Positions 50,758-61,108 of a DNA stretch of 64,000 nucleotides are shown here, piece after piece. Positions within the stretch are counted from its first letter, which is position 1, and the number at the start of each line of letters is the position of its first letter. Both the position numbers and the translations under genes were made by a program. The stretch is from the NCBI RefSeq assembly GCF_011440275.1, contig NZ_JAAOIV010000001.1:186001-250000 (forward strand), written 5' to 3'. The notes below the pieces were generated by a model. That model was not told the DNA's origin and did no database searches. It saw nothing but the letters and a program-made list of their open reading frames with translations. This stretch comes from Metallococcus carri. GTDB lineage: Bacteria; Actinomycetota; Actinomycetes; Actinomycetales; Dermatophilaceae.

Positions 50758-51462
50758 GTCGGCGGGCGGGGGCGGTGGCGGGAGGAGGTCGGGGCGCCGG
50801 GCCTGGGTGCGGGCGATGCGTTGCTCATGCCGCCACTGGGCGATCCGGCCGTGGTCACCGGACAGCAGCACCTCTGGCACTGAAAGCCCTTGCCACACAG
50901 CGGGTTTGGTGTAGACGGGATACTCCAGCAACCCGTCCTCGTGCGACTCCTCCACCAGGGATTCGGCGTTGCCGATGACACCCGGCAGCAGTCGCGCGAC
51001 CGCCTCGACCATGGCGAGCACCGCCACCTCACCACCGTTGAGGACGTAATCGCCGAGCGAGAGGACGCGCACGTCATACGCGCTGGTGGCCCACTCGTAG
51101 ACCCGCTCGTCGATGCCTTCGTACCGCCCACAGGCGAAGACCAGCCACGGCTCCTCGGCCAGCGCACGCGCGGTCGGCTGGGTGAAGCGTTCCCCACCCG
51201 GCCCGGGCACTATCAACGTCGGGCGTGAATCACCTTGCCCCGCAACGTATTCGAGCGCCTCGGCCCACGGCTGGGGTTTCATCACCATGCCGGCACCACC
51301 GCCATAAGGCGTGTCGTCCACGGTGCGGTGCCGGTCGTGCGTGAAGTCGCGCAGGTCGTGCACATGCAGCTCGATCAGCCCGTCGCGCCGAGCCTTGCCG
51401 ATCAGTGAAAGGTCAAGAGGCGCAAGGTAATCGGGGAAGATCGTGACGACATCGAGGCGCAT
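50752..51462 (-). CDS. trmD: tRNA (guanine-37-N1)-methyltransferase
   Basis: This 236-residue SPOUT methyltransferase makes m1G37 in tRNA. Signatures are [13 protein letters not shown], the deep-knot segment [32 protein letters not shown] and the proline-rich short C-terminus. The ATG shares one base with the rimM stop. Confidence 0.95.
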   Translation of the reverse strand: MRLDVVTIFPDYLAPLDLSLIGKARRDGLIELHVHDLRDFTHDRHRTVDDTPYGGGAGMVMKPQPWAEALEYVAGQGDSRPTLIVPGPGGERFTQPTARALAEEPWLVFACGRYEGIDERVYEWATSAYDVRVLSLGDYVLNGGEVAVLAMVEAVARLLPGVIGNAESLVEESHEDGLLEYPVYTKPAVWQGLSVPEVLLSGDHGRIAQWRHEQRIARTQARRPDLLPPPPPPADS

Positions 51463-51965
51463 CAGCCGAGCTCCAGCAGACCCGGCGGCGGGGTCGCGAT
51501 CACCCGGCCGGACTCGAGGTCGACCTCGGGCACGATCTCCTCGACGAACGGCAGGTATGCCGATCCGCCGTCCTCCCGCTCGATCTCCAGCAGGTCTTGC
51601 GCCGGCCGGGAGTGCAGCGCCACGACGGTCCCGAGCGGAGTGCCGGAAGCATCCACGACCTGCAGGCCGACGAGGTCGTCCTCGTAGAAACCGTCGTCCT
51701 CCTCCTCGTCGGCCGCGGCGAACAAGCGCGTCCCGCGCAGTGCCTCGGCCGCCGTCCGGTCGAGTGCTTCCTCGAAGCCCAGCAGCTGAATCCCGTTGTG
51801 CACGCGGGCTGTTCGCAACCGCAGTGGTCCGCGCTCGGCGGGTTCGGTCGCGAAGACCGCGCCCACCACGAACCGCTCGTCGGGGCTGTCGGTGTGCACC
51901 TGCACCGTGACCTCGCCGCGCAGCCCGTGCGGCTTGCCGATCCGGGCGACCAAGACCTCGTCCAT
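51462..51965 (-). CDS. rimM: 16S rRNA processing protein RimM
   Basis: The protein has 167 residues. The N-terminal barrel ([20 protein letters not shown]) and the PRC-barrel ([35 protein letters not shown]) match RimM, a 30S maturation factor that binds S19. It is coupled to trmD and preceded by the MFS gene with only four bases between. Confidence 0.93.
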   Translation of the reverse strand: MDEVLVARIGKPHGLRGEVTVQVHTDSPDERFVVGAVFATEPAERGPLRLRTARVHNGIQLLGFEEALDRTAAEALRGTRLFAAADEEEDDGFYEDDLVGLQVVDASGTPLGTVVALHSRPAQDLLEIEREDGGSAYLPFVEEIVPEVDLESGRVIATPPPGLLELG

Positions 51966-51969
51966 GCGC

Positions 51970-53136
51970 TCAGTCTCCCAGGATGGTTTTCTCGGTCGGC
52001 ATCACCAGGGACATCGCCGACAGGGCCACGGCCGCGAGCAGGGGCAGCACCAGTGCCCGCTGTATGCCGAACTCGTGCACCAGGGCGCCCATCGCGCCGG
52101 GCCCGATGAGCGAGGTGGCATAACCGGTGGTCACCACGATCGACAGGGTGCGCCCGCCACCCGCCATACCGGCAAGGCCGTAGATCTGCGGTGCGATGAG
52201 AGCGACACCGGCACCGACGACACACCAACCGAGCAGCAGGACCGGCAGTGGCTTCGCGAGCACGCCGATCAGATAGCCGAGCGCAGCCAGCCCGGCGCCC
52301 CACCGCACCACCTGCCGCCGACCGAAGCGGTGCACCAGGTGGTCACCACCGAAGCGCACCGCCAGCATGCACACCGACACCGCCGCAAGCCCCCAGGCGC
52401 TCTGCGCGGAGGTCACCCGGGCGACATCGCGCACGTGCACCGACGACCAGTCGTATGACGTGCCTTCGGCAAGCCCGAAGCCCACCGCCATCGCGGCGAG
52501 CACCCACGCTGCCCGCGGAATCGGTTGGCGCACACCGGATTCGTCCCGATGGACGACCCGCGGGGTGTCGACCCTGGACCACAGGCCCAGCACGGCCACG
52601 ACGACCAGCACCACGCTGGCGACACCCAGCGCGGACCGCGCCACCGCCGCTGGCCCGGACCACAACCGACCCGAGAGCACCACCGCACCCGAGCCGAGCA
52701 GCATCCCCACGCTCCACATCGCGTGCAGCCGGCTCATCACCGGTCGGGGCCGCGCCGCTTCGACCAACACGGCGAGCGCGTTCATCGCCACATCGGTCAG
52801 GCCGTTGCCGAGGCCGTAAAGCACGGCGATGGCGATGCCGATGCTCGGGCTGGGCGCAAAACCCATGCCGCACAACGCAATCGCCATGAGCAGACCGCCG
52901 GCGACCATGAATCGCGACGCCCCGAAACGGTCCGACAACCGGCCGCCCGCGCTGATGCCGACCACGGCACCGAGCCCGGCGGCGACGAGCAGCGCGCCGA
53001 GCGCCCGGGTGTCGGTGTCCCACCGGTCGGCCAGCGTCGGCAACAGCCCACCGAGCACGCCCACGCCGAGGCCGTTGGCGACGAAGGTCGCGGCGGTGGT
53101 TGAAACGGCTCGCGACGAGCCGAGGTGAGGACGCAC
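51970..53136 (-). CDS. MFS transporter
   Basis: I prefer GTG 53136, with GAAAGG upstream; GTG 53154 is possible. The product has about 388 residues and twelve hydrophobic helices, with the MFS loop GGRLSDRFGASRF after helix 2 and WSVGMLLGSGAVVL in the centre. The substrate is unknown; the pattern is that of drug- or sugar-type exporters. It interrupts the usual khpA-rimM order and lies directly downstream of a strong hairpin. Confidence 0.85.
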   Translation of the reverse strand: MRPHLGSSRAVSTTAATFVANGLGVGVLGGLLPTLADRWDTDTRALGALLVAAGLGAVVGISAGGRLSDRFGASRFMVAGGLLMAIALCGMGFAPSPSIGIAIAVLYGLGNGLTDVAMNALAVLVEAARPRPVMSRLHAMWSVGMLLGSGAVVLSGRLWSGPAAVARSALGVASVVLVVVAVLGLWSRVDTPRVVHRDESGVRQPIPRAAWVLAAMAVGFGLAEGTSYDWSSVHVRDVARVTSAQSAWGLAAVSVCMLAVRFGGDHLVHRFGRRQVVRWGAGLAALGYLIGVLAKPLPVLLLGWCVVGAGVALIAPQIYGLAGMAGGGRTLSIVVTTGYATSLIGPGAMGALVHEFGIQRALVLPLLAAVALSAMSLVMPTEKTILGD

Positions 53137-53160
53137 GGGGGAAGCCTTTCGCACAAAGAC

Positions 53161-53203
53161 AGGTGAGGTAGGCCGAGAGGCGAGCTCTCGTCCTACCTCA
53201 CCT
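53161..53203. terminator. strong hairpin after rpsP-khpA, before the MFS gene
   Basis: The outer stem AGGTGAGGTAGG/CCTACCTCACCT is perfect over 12 bp, and an inner stem CGAGAG/CTCTCG lies within the loop. On the minus strand it follows the khpA stop by 14 bases and is trailed by GTCTTTG. It probably ends or attenuates the rpsP-khpA transcript before the MFS gene. Confidence 0.65.
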
Positions 53204-53217
53204 GGAGGTTGAACCGG

Positions 53218-53460
53218 TCAGCGAGCGCGGTCGGTGTCGACGATGTCGACGCGCACATTGCGCCCGGCCGCGAGGGCCTTGATGACCTCTCGCAAGGCCG
53301 ACGCGGTGCGACCGGAACGGCCGATGACGCGACCGAGGTCGTCCGGGTGGACGCGCACTTCGAGCATCTCGCCGCGGCGTCCGTCCTTGTGCCGCACGAC
53401 GACCTCGCCGTCGTGGTCGACGATGCCCTTGACCAGGTGCTCCAGTGCTTCCTCGAGCAC
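53218..53460 (-). CDS. khpA: KhpA-type KH-domain RNA-binding protein
   Basis: The protein has 80 residues from GTG 53460. A single KH domain holds the GxxG loop (VIGRSGRTASAL) and VVVRHKDGRRGEMLEVRV. In other bacteria KhpA pairs with KhpB/EloR as a small-RNA chaperone affecting cell division. It follows rpsP by four bases. Confidence 0.92.
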   Translation of the reverse strand: MLEEALEHLVKGIVDHDGEVVVRHKDGRRGEMLEVRVHPDDLGRVIGRSGRTASALREVIKALAAGRNVRVDIVDTDRAR

Positions 53461-53464
53461 CGGA

Positions 53465-54148
53465 TCAGCCCTCGGACTTGGCGCCCGGCGCCACGAAGCC
53501 GGCGGCCTCGGCGGCCTCGGCCGTGGTGAACCAGACCTCGGCGACGGTCGAGTCGTACCACTGGCTGTCGGTGGTGTGGTACTTCATCGAGTCCTTGTTG
53601 CCCTTGACGGTGAACTTGGCCGGGTCGGGCGACGCGCCGTCCGCGAGCGGAGCGGCGGAGTCGGGGCCGAAACCACCATCAGCGGCCTCGGCCGCCGGAG
53701 CAGCCTCAGTGGCCTCAGTGGCCTCAGCAGCCGGAGCCTCGTCGGCCTTCTTCTCGGCCTTCTTCTTGGTGGTGGCGCCGCCCTTGGCGGAGTCGTCGGC
53801 ACCGTCCTGCGCGGCCTTCAGCGCGGCCTCGTAGAGCGACTTCTTGTCCGGCTTCGGCGGGGCGACCTTGAGGGTGCCCTCGGCACCCTTCTCGCCCTTG
53901 AACTTCTGCCAGTCGCCGGTGACCTTCAGCAGCGCGGCGACCTGCTCGGTCGGCTGCGCGCCAACGCCGAGCCAGTACTGCGCGCGCTCGGAGTCGATCT
54001 GGATCAGGCTGGGGTCTTCCTTGGGGTGGTAGACCCCGATCTCCTCAATCGCGCGGCCGTCGCGCTTCGTCCGCGAGTCCATGACGACGACGCGGTACTG
54101 GGCGTTGCGGATGGCGCCGAGGCGCTTGAGACGAATCTTGACTGCCAC
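53465..54148 (-). CDS. rpsP: 30S ribosomal protein S16 with long C-terminal extension
   Basis: The product has 227 residues from GTG 54148 (GAAGGAGA upstream). The first 85 are canonical S16 ([39 protein letters not shown]). The next 85 include a Lys/Ala/Glu-rich low-complexity segment ([18 protein letters not shown]). The last 45 form a small conserved module ([35 protein letters not shown]), like the modules I know as sunset domains in actinobacterial proteins. S16 is usually 80-160 residues long, so the tail is a lineage addition. Confidence 0.92.
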   Translation of the reverse strand: MAVKIRLKRLGAIRNAQYRVVVMDSRTKRDGRAIEEIGVYHPKEDPSLIQIDSERAQYWLGVGAQPTEQVAALLKVTGDWQKFKGEKGAEGTLKVAPPKPDKKSLYEAALKAAQDGADDSAKGGATTKKKAEKKADEAPAAEATEATEAAPAAEAADGGFGPDSAAPLADGASPDPAKFTVKGNKDSMKYHTTDSQWYDSTVAEVWFTTAEAAEAAGFVAPGAKSEG

Positions 54149-54156
54149 GAGTGTGG

Positions 54157-54183
54157 TGTCTCCTTCTTCAGCTGTGAGACACG
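54157..54183 (-). promoter_or_regulatory. leader hairpin overlapping the rpsP ribosome site
   Basis: GTGTCTC at 54157-54163 pairs with GAGACAC at 54177-54183. On the mRNA the GGAGACAC next to the start would be partly paired, which could permit translational control of rpsP. Confidence 0.4.
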
Positions 54184-54337
54184 GCGAGACCGGGTGGGGA
54201 ACACGCGGGGAGCCGATGCCTCGGGGGTAGGTGCGCGATCCGTCCGGGAGAGGGCCATCGGGGGCGCAGGTACGCCGGACATCATGCCAGAGGTGCGCCC
54301 TTGCGGCCCAATCGTGCGACCGGGGTGACGAGCACCG

Positions 54338-55789
54338 TCAGTCGGTCGGCGCGTGCCTGTCCAGGAACTGGTAGATCTCGGTGTCGTCGACGCCGGGAAA
54401 AACTCCGGGCGGCATCGCGGCGAGCAGGTGGGAGTGCACCCGGGCCGACGGCCAGGACTGCCCCTGCCAGCGGCCGGCCAGATCGGGCGGCGGCTGGGTG
54501 CAGCACGACGGGTCGGGGCAGCGCGACACCGCTCGATGGGTCGTCTCGCGGCCGCGCATCCACTTCACCTGCTGGTAGGGCACGCCGACGTTGACCGAAA
54601 ACAGCCCATCGGGAGTGCGATCGACGACCGCGGTGCACCAATAGGTGCCGGACCGGGTGTCGGTGTAGGCCTGGAAGGCCTGCGAAAGGTCCGGTTGCTC
54701 GAAGACCCGGCGCGCGGTCCAGGCCCGGCATACCCGTTGTCCCTCAATGGCTCCCGTCGCGTCGGAGGGGAAGATCACCCCGTCGTTCTCGTAGGCCTTG
54801 TAGATCACGCCGCTCTGCGCGATCCGCATGAAGTGCACATGTATGCCGAGATGCTTGGTGGCGAGGTTGGTGAACCGGTGCGCCGCCGTCTCATACGAGA
54901 CCGCCCAAGCATCGCGCAGGTCCTCGATGGCAATGTCCTTGTCCTTCATGGCTGTTCGCAGCGCGGCGACGGTTTCGGACTCGGGCATGAGCAGCGCGGC
55001 GGCGAAGTAGTTGATCTCGACGCGTTGGGAGAGGAACTCGGCGTAGTCGGCCGGGACCTGGTGGTCGAGCACCAGATGGCCGAGCGCCTGCAACGCGAGC
55101 GACCGCGAATCGTGTTGTCCCGCTTCGGGTTGCGGCAAATAGATGCGTTTGTGGTGCAGGTCGGTGACGGTGCGGGTCGAGGCCGGCAGATCCGAGGTGT
55201 GCACCAGCCGGAAGCCCAGGTGACCCGCGAGCCGGTCGACCGCGGCCCGGCTGATCGGGCCGCCCGGGTGGTTGATCGCGCCGAGCAGCCGGCCGGCCTC
55301 CGCCTCGATCTCACCGAAGTAGTTGTCGGCCGCGCGCATCTTCAGCCGCAGCTCGGCATTGGCCCGGCGGGCCTGCTCGGGGGTCGCGGCCCGCTCGGCC
55401 TGCGCTGCGGCCATCGCCTCGTGCATGCCGACGAGCGCCTCGAGCGCCTCCATCGGCAGTCGCGGGCCGATCTTCACCGCCGGTATGCCGAGCGCCTGGT
55501 AGCTGTCGCGTCGCTGCGCGCGTTCCAGCTTGATCTCCAGGGCGGCGCGCCGCGTGGGCGGCGTGGAGGTGAGCAGATCTTGCACGCTGGTGCCGAGGGC
55601 GCTGGCCAAGGCGGACAGCACCGACAGCTTGGGCTCGCGCTTGCCGTTCTCGATGAGCGAGAGCGCCGAGGCCGACATACCCACCTCCCCGGCGACGTCG
55701 CCGAGGGTGCGGCCACTCTCGGAGCGCACGTGGCGCAACCGGCGACCGATGAGGAGCGGATCGAGCTCGACCGGAGCAACAGACGTCAT
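54338..55789 (-). CDS. ramB: RamB-type regulator of acetate metabolism (XRE, ImmA/IrrE-like, ScfR family)
   Basis: The protein has 483 residues. An XRE helix-turn-helix lies at residues 12-66 (RTLGDVAGEVGMSASALSLI). An ImmA/IrrE-like central domain follows, in which the metallopeptidase HExxH is replaced by ALGHLVLDH (QALGH). The C-terminal domain is the short-chain acyl-CoA regulator type with cysteines (CRAWTARRVFEQPDL, SRCPDPSCCTQPP). RamB controls glyoxylate-cycle genes in corynebacteria and mycobacteria. Here it is divergent from aceA, 117 bp away, which supports the same role. Confidence 0.88.
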   Translation of the reverse strand: MTSVAPVELDPLLIGRRLRHVRSESGRTLGDVAGEVGMSASALSLIENGKREPKLSVLSALASALGTSVQDLLTSTPPTRRAALEIKLERAQRRDSYQALGIPAVKIGPRLPMEALEALVGMHEAMAAAQAERAATPEQARRANAELRLKMRAADNYFGEIEAEAGRLLGAINHPGGPISRAAVDRLAGHLGFRLVHTSDLPASTRTVTDLHHKRIYLPQPEAGQHDSRSLALQALGHLVLDHQVPADYAEFLSQRVEINYFAAALLMPESETVAALRTAMKDKDIAIEDLRDAWAVSYETAAHRFTNLATKHLGIHVHFMRIAQSGVIYKAYENDGVIFPSDATGAIEGQRVCRAWTARRVFEQPDLSQAFQAYTDTRSGTYWCTAVVDRTPDGLFSVNVGVPYQQVKWMRGRETTHRAVSRCPDPSCCTQPPPDLAGRWQGQSWPSARVHSHLLAAMPPGVFPGVDDTEIYQFLDRHAPTD

Positions 55790-55906
55790 ACGTCCACGAT
55801 AGCGAAAGATCCGCAGATATTTACACCCGAACCGCGGTGCAGAACCGGTTGATCGCGGTCACGATGGCTGTGTTGATCAAGAAACCCCCATCTCGAATGA
55901 GGAGCC
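55790..55906. promoter_or_regulatory. ramB-aceA divergent regulatory region
   Basis: The 117-bp spacer contains an AT-rich stretch (AGATATTTACA near 55817) and ends in GAGGAG before the aceA ATG. The promoters of both genes and RamB sites should be here. I could not find an exact copy of the published corynebacterial RamB box. Confidence 0.45.
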
Positions 55907-57181
55907 ATGAGCGAGAACCTGACCGCCGCTGACCTGCAGAAGGCCTGGGAGACCGACGAGCGCTGGAAGGGCGTCACCCGCGATTACTCCGCCGACGACG
56001 TCGTCAAGCTGCGCGGCTCGGTCCAGGAGGAGTTCACCCTCGCCAAGCGCGGCGCCGAGCAGCTGTGGGACAAGCTGCACACCGAAGATTTCGTCAACGC
56101 GCTTGGCGCGCTGACCGGCAACCAGGCCGTGCAGCAGGTCAAGGCCGGCCTCAAGGCCATCTACCTGTCCGGCTGGCAGGTCGCCGGTGACGCGAACCTC
56201 GCCGGCCAGACCTACCCCGACCAGTCGATCTACCCGGCCAACTCGGTGCCGGCCGTCGTGCGCCGCATCAACAACGCGCTGCTGCGCGCCGACCAGATCG
56301 AGTTCGCCGAGGGCAAGAAGTCGGTCGACGACTGGCTGGTGCCGATCGTCGCCGACGCCGAGGCCGGCTTCGGTGGCGTGCTCAACGCCTACGAGCTGAT
56401 GAAGTCGATGATCGCCTCCGGCGCGGCCGGCGTGCACTGGGAGGACCAGCTCGCCTCGGAGAAGAAGTGTGGTCACCTCGGTGGCAAGGTGCTGATCCCG
56501 ACCCAGCAGCACATCCGCACCCTCAACGCCGCCCGTCTGGCCGCGGACGTCGCGGGCGTGCCGAGCGTGGTCATCGCCCGCACCGACGCCGAGGCCGCGA
56601 CCCTCATCACCACCGATGTTGACGAGCGCGACCAGCCGTTCATCACCGGTGAGCGCACGGTCGAGGGCTTCTACAAGGTGAAGAACGGCATCGAGCCGTG
56701 CATCGCCCGCGCGAAGGCCTACGCGCCCTACGCCGACCTGATCTGGATGGAGACCGGCACGCCCGACCTCGAGCTGGCGCGCAAGTTCTCCGAGGCGGTC
56801 AAGGCCGAGTTCCCCGACCAGATGCTGGCTTACAACTGCAGCCCGTCGTTCAACTGGAAGAAGCACCTGGACGACGCGACCATCGCCAAGTTCCAGAAGG
56901 AGCTCGGTGCGATGGGCTTCAAGTTCCAGTTCATCACCCTGGCCGGCTTCCACGCGCTGAACTACTCGATGTTCGACCTGGCACACGGTTACGCCCGCAA
57001 CCAGATGTCGGCCTATGTCGACCTGCAGGAGCGCGAGTTCGCTGCCGAGGAGCGCGGTTACACCGCGACCAAGCACCAGCGCGAGGTCGGCGCCGGCTAC
57101 TTCGACCTGGTCGCCACCGCGATCGACCCGAACAGCTCCACCACGGCGCTCAAGGGCTCGACCGAAGAAGCTCAGTTCTGA
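55907..57181 (+). CDS. aceA: isocitrate lyase
   Basis: The protein has 424 residues. The catalytic loop KKCGHLGGK, the [11 protein letters not shown]-like segment ([20 protein letters not shown] split over the fold), and [13 protein letters not shown] are all typical. It splits isocitrate into glyoxylate and succinate, allowing growth on acetate or fatty acids. It begins with GAGGAG at the right distance and is followed by a strong terminator before aceB. Confidence 0.96.
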   Translation: MSENLTAADLQKAWETDERWKGVTRDYSADDVVKLRGSVQEEFTLAKRGAEQLWDKLHTEDFVNALGALTGNQAVQQVKAGLKAIYLSGWQVAGDANLAGQTYPDQSIYPANSVPAVVRRINNALLRADQIEFAEGKKSVDDWLVPIVADAEAGFGGVLNAYELMKSMIASGAAGVHWEDQLASEKKCGHLGGKVLIPTQQHIRTLNAARLAADVAGVPSVVIARTDAEAATLITTDVDERDQPFITGERTVEGFYKVKNGIEPCIARAKAYAPYADLIWMETGTPDLELARKFSEAVKAEFPDQMLAYNCSPSFNWKKHLDDATIAKFQKELGAMGFKFQFITLAGFHALNYSMFDLAHGYARNQMSAYVDLQEREFAAEERGYTATKHQREVGAGYFDLVATAIDPNSSTTALKGSTEEAQF

Positions 57182-57201
57182 TCAAGAACTGCAGTTAGAC
57201 C

Positions 57202-57250
57202 ACTCGGGCTCCCGCGGTCACCTGGCTCCGGCCGCGGGAGCCCGAGTTTC
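57202..57250 (+). terminator. intrinsic terminator after aceA
   Basis: ACTCGGGCTCCCGCGG pairs perfectly over 16 bp with CCGCGGGAGCCCGAGT (57232-57247), with a 14-base loop and then TTT. aceA is thus terminated, and aceB either has its own promoter or depends on read-through. Confidence 0.85.
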
Positions 57251-57300
57251 ATCCCACCAGCGCTCGTCCACCCGGCTCACGACCCCTTGAGGAGGTCGCC

Positions 57301-58992
<1,692 letters not shown>

Positions 58993-59003
58993 CGCAACAC
59001 CTC

Positions 59004-59047
59004 ACGCCGGAGCGACCGTCCTCAGCCGAGGGCGGTCGCTCTGGCGT
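59004..59047. terminator. bidirectional terminator between aceB and the convergent gene
   Basis: A 20-bp stem with two G-U-type positions: ACGCCGGAGCGACCGTCCTC, loop agcc, then the complementary strand up to 59047. It serves aceB and overlaps the 3' end of the convergent acetyltransferase-kinase gene. Confidence 0.8.
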
Positions 59048-60011
59048 GTAGCGCGATGTTGACAATCTGGTTGGGCGTCAACGGATTTCGCGTGTCGATG
59101 CGAAAGACCCGTCCGATCGGCAACGGCTCGGCGTCCGCGGGAATCACCTGCAGGACCCGCTCCGGTGCGATGCCCGCGCTCGCGAGGCCGCGCTGCACGT
59201 GGGCGAGGTCGGACTGGCGGAGGTTGTTGTCCAGCACTCCCCCGCTCGGTGAATCGGCGAGCAAGCGCCACATCAGTTGCGAAGCCGCCGCTTCGTCATA
59301 CAGCGTCTCCTTGAGGATGTCCTTGGACCACAACGGAATCCCGAGTTCGGCGGCGACCCGACGCGCGATCGTCGTCTTGCCGGAGCCGGGCAGACCGTTG
59401 ACGAGGACGACCACCCGTGGGTGCTCGTTGTCGCGGTATGCCGCTGTGTCCTCCCCGGCCGTGAGCGCATAACTGTCGTGGTCGCGCCAGGCAGCGGGCT
59501 CGTCCTGGGCCTCGAGCAGGAGCATGTCCCGGACGAAGCCCTCACGGCGAAAACCTAATGACCGCAACAGTCCTGCCGACCTGGTGTTGCCTGGCCGGAC
59601 GTTGGCCTCGATGCGGTGCAGCCCCATGCCGGCGGGGGCCGGGTCGAAGCCGAGACGCAGGATCAGCCGCATGCCCTCGCTGAAGAGCCCGCGCCCGTTA
59701 TAGGGGTCGTAGGAGTCGTAACCCATCGTTGCGGACTGGAAGCGACCACGAATCACGTTGCTGACATTGACCTTTCCGACCAGGTCGTGGGCTGCCTCGC
59801 GTTGCCGGGCGTGGATCAGGAAGGTGCGGTGGTCGGCGCTCTGGCGCTCGAGATGCCACAGCAGATCCTGGGTGGAGACCGGGTTCCACTGACCGATGCG
59901 CTCAGCGGACGCCTCGACCGCCGAGCGGTATTGCGCGAGATCGGCGCTGACGAGGCTGCGCACCCAGACACGCTCACCCTCGGCATACAGCGGGCGAACC
60001 TCGGAGCTCAC
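59022..60011 (-). CDS. GNAT acetyltransferase fused to a P-loop (zeta-toxin/AAA-like) kinase
   Basis: GTG 60011 overlaps the amidohydrolase stop and gives 329 residues. Residues 1-165 are a RimJ/RimL-type GNAT (VWVRSLVSADLAQYRSAVEA; GLHRIEANVRPGNTRSAGLL; RSLGFRREGFVRDM). Residues 190-325 hold a P-loop kinase: VVVLVNGLPGSGKTTIARRV, and LWSKDILKETLYDEAAASQL. The kinase half resembles chloramphenicol phosphotransferase or zeta-type small-molecule kinases. One protein with both acetyl- and phosphotransfer domains is unusual. Substrates are unknown; antibiotic modification is one possibility. Confidence 0.82.
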   Translation of the reverse strand: MSSEVRPLYAEGERVWVRSLVSADLAQYRSAVEASAERIGQWNPVSTQDLLWHLERQSADHRTFLIHARQREAAHDLVGKVNVSNVIRGRFQSATMGYDSYDPYNGRGLFSEGMRLILRLGFDPAPAGMGLHRIEANVRPGNTRSAGLLRSLGFRREGFVRDMLLLEAQDEPAAWRDHDSYALTAGEDTAAYRDNEHPRVVVLVNGLPGSGKTTIARRVAAELGIPLWSKDILKETLYDEAAASQLMWRLLADSPSGGVLDNNLRQSDLAHVQRGLASAGIAPERVLQVIPADAEPLPIGRVFRIDTRNPLTPNQIVNIALHARATALG

Positions 60012-61093
60012 CGGAAAGCCTTGCCGCGCAACACGATCTGGGTGGGGGCGGCGAGCACACGGACATCGTCGCGTGGGTCTTCGGCATACACGACGAAGTC
60101 CGCGCTCGCTCCCTCGGCGAGCGCGTCGCGACCGAGCCACTCGCGGGCGCCCCAGGTCGCTGCGTTGAGCGCCTCGACGTTGGTCATGCCGACCTTGGTG
60201 AGCTCCTCGACCTCGCGGGCGACGAGACCGTGCGGGAGTTGGCCGCCGGCGTCGGTGCCGACAAAAACCTGGACGCCTGCCTCGTGCGCCGCGCCGATGG
60301 TCGCGTAGCGGCGGTCGTAGAGGTCGCGCATGTGCGCGGCATACCCGGGGAACTTCGCCTCGCCCGCGTCAGCGAAGCTCGGGAAGTTGGCGATGTTGAC
60401 CAGGGTCGGCACGATCGCAATCCCTTGTCGCGCAAAGGAATCGATGCTGTCTTCGGTGAGACCGGTGGCGTGTTCGATGCAGTCGGTGCCGGCCCACGCG
60501 AAGTCACCGAGCGACTCCTCGCCGAAGCAGTGGGCGGTGACGCGGGCGCCCTCTTCATGGGCAGCGTCGATGGCAGCCTTGAGGGCTTCACGCGGCCAGC
60601 ACGGTGCGAGGTCGCCTCGATCGCGGTCGATCCAGTCGCCGACGAGCTTGACCCAGCCGTCGCCGCGGCGGGCCTCCTGGCGGACATAGGCGACCAGGTC
60701 CTCGGGCTCGATCTCGTGGGCGAAGTTGCGGATGTAGCGCTTGGTGCGCGCGATATGACGCCCGGCCCGGATGATGCGGGGCAGGTCGTCGCGGTCGTCG
60801 ATCCAGTGCGTGTCGTAGGGCGAGCCGGCGTCGCGCAGCAGCAGGGCTCCGGCGTCACGGTCGGCGACGGCATGCTCCTCGGCGCGCTCGGGTGGCACTC
60901 CCCCGGTCGCCTCGAGCCCGACATGGCAATGTGCGTCGACGAGGCCGGGGACGACATACCCCTGGACGGTCTGGACGTCCGTGCTCGCCGGCCGGTCGAA
61001 GGTGACCTTGCCGTCGACGACCCACAGTTCGTCCATCACCTCCTGCGGGCCAATGAGGATCGAACCGTTGACGTGCAGGACCGCGCCACTCAT
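60008..61093 (-). CDS. amidohydrolase family protein
   Basis: The protein has 361 residues. Metal-binding motifs are in order: DAHCHVG (strand 1), VKLVGDW (possible carboxylated lysine), ARVTAHCFGEE, CIEHATGL and FVGTDAGG. This fits the imidazolonepropionase/prolidase-like amidohydrolases. The substrate is not evident. It is coupled to the downstream GNAT-kinase gene and lies 15 bp after the BtuF-like gene. Confidence 0.88.
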   Translation of the reverse strand: MSGAVLHVNGSILIGPQEVMDELWVVDGKVTFDRPASTDVQTVQGYVVPGLVDAHCHVGLEATGGVPPERAEEHAVADRDAGALLLRDAGSPYDTHWIDDRDDLPRIIRAGRHIARTKRYIRNFAHEIEPEDLVAYVRQEARRGDGWVKLVGDWIDRDRGDLAPCWPREALKAAIDAAHEEGARVTAHCFGEESLGDFAWAGTDCIEHATGLTEDSIDSFARQGIAIVPTLVNIANFPSFADAGEAKFPGYAAHMRDLYDRRYATIGAAHEAGVQVFVGTDAGGQLPHGLVAREVEELTKVGMTNVEALNAATWGAREWLGRDALAEGASADFVVYAEDPRDDVRVLAAPTQIVLRGKAFR

Positions 61094-61108
61094 AGTCCTC
61101 GACCTTAG

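Noticed and set aside
55790-55906. RamB binding box upstream of aceA
   Set aside because: I could not find a clear copy of the published corynebacterial motif, so only the regulatory spacer is listed.
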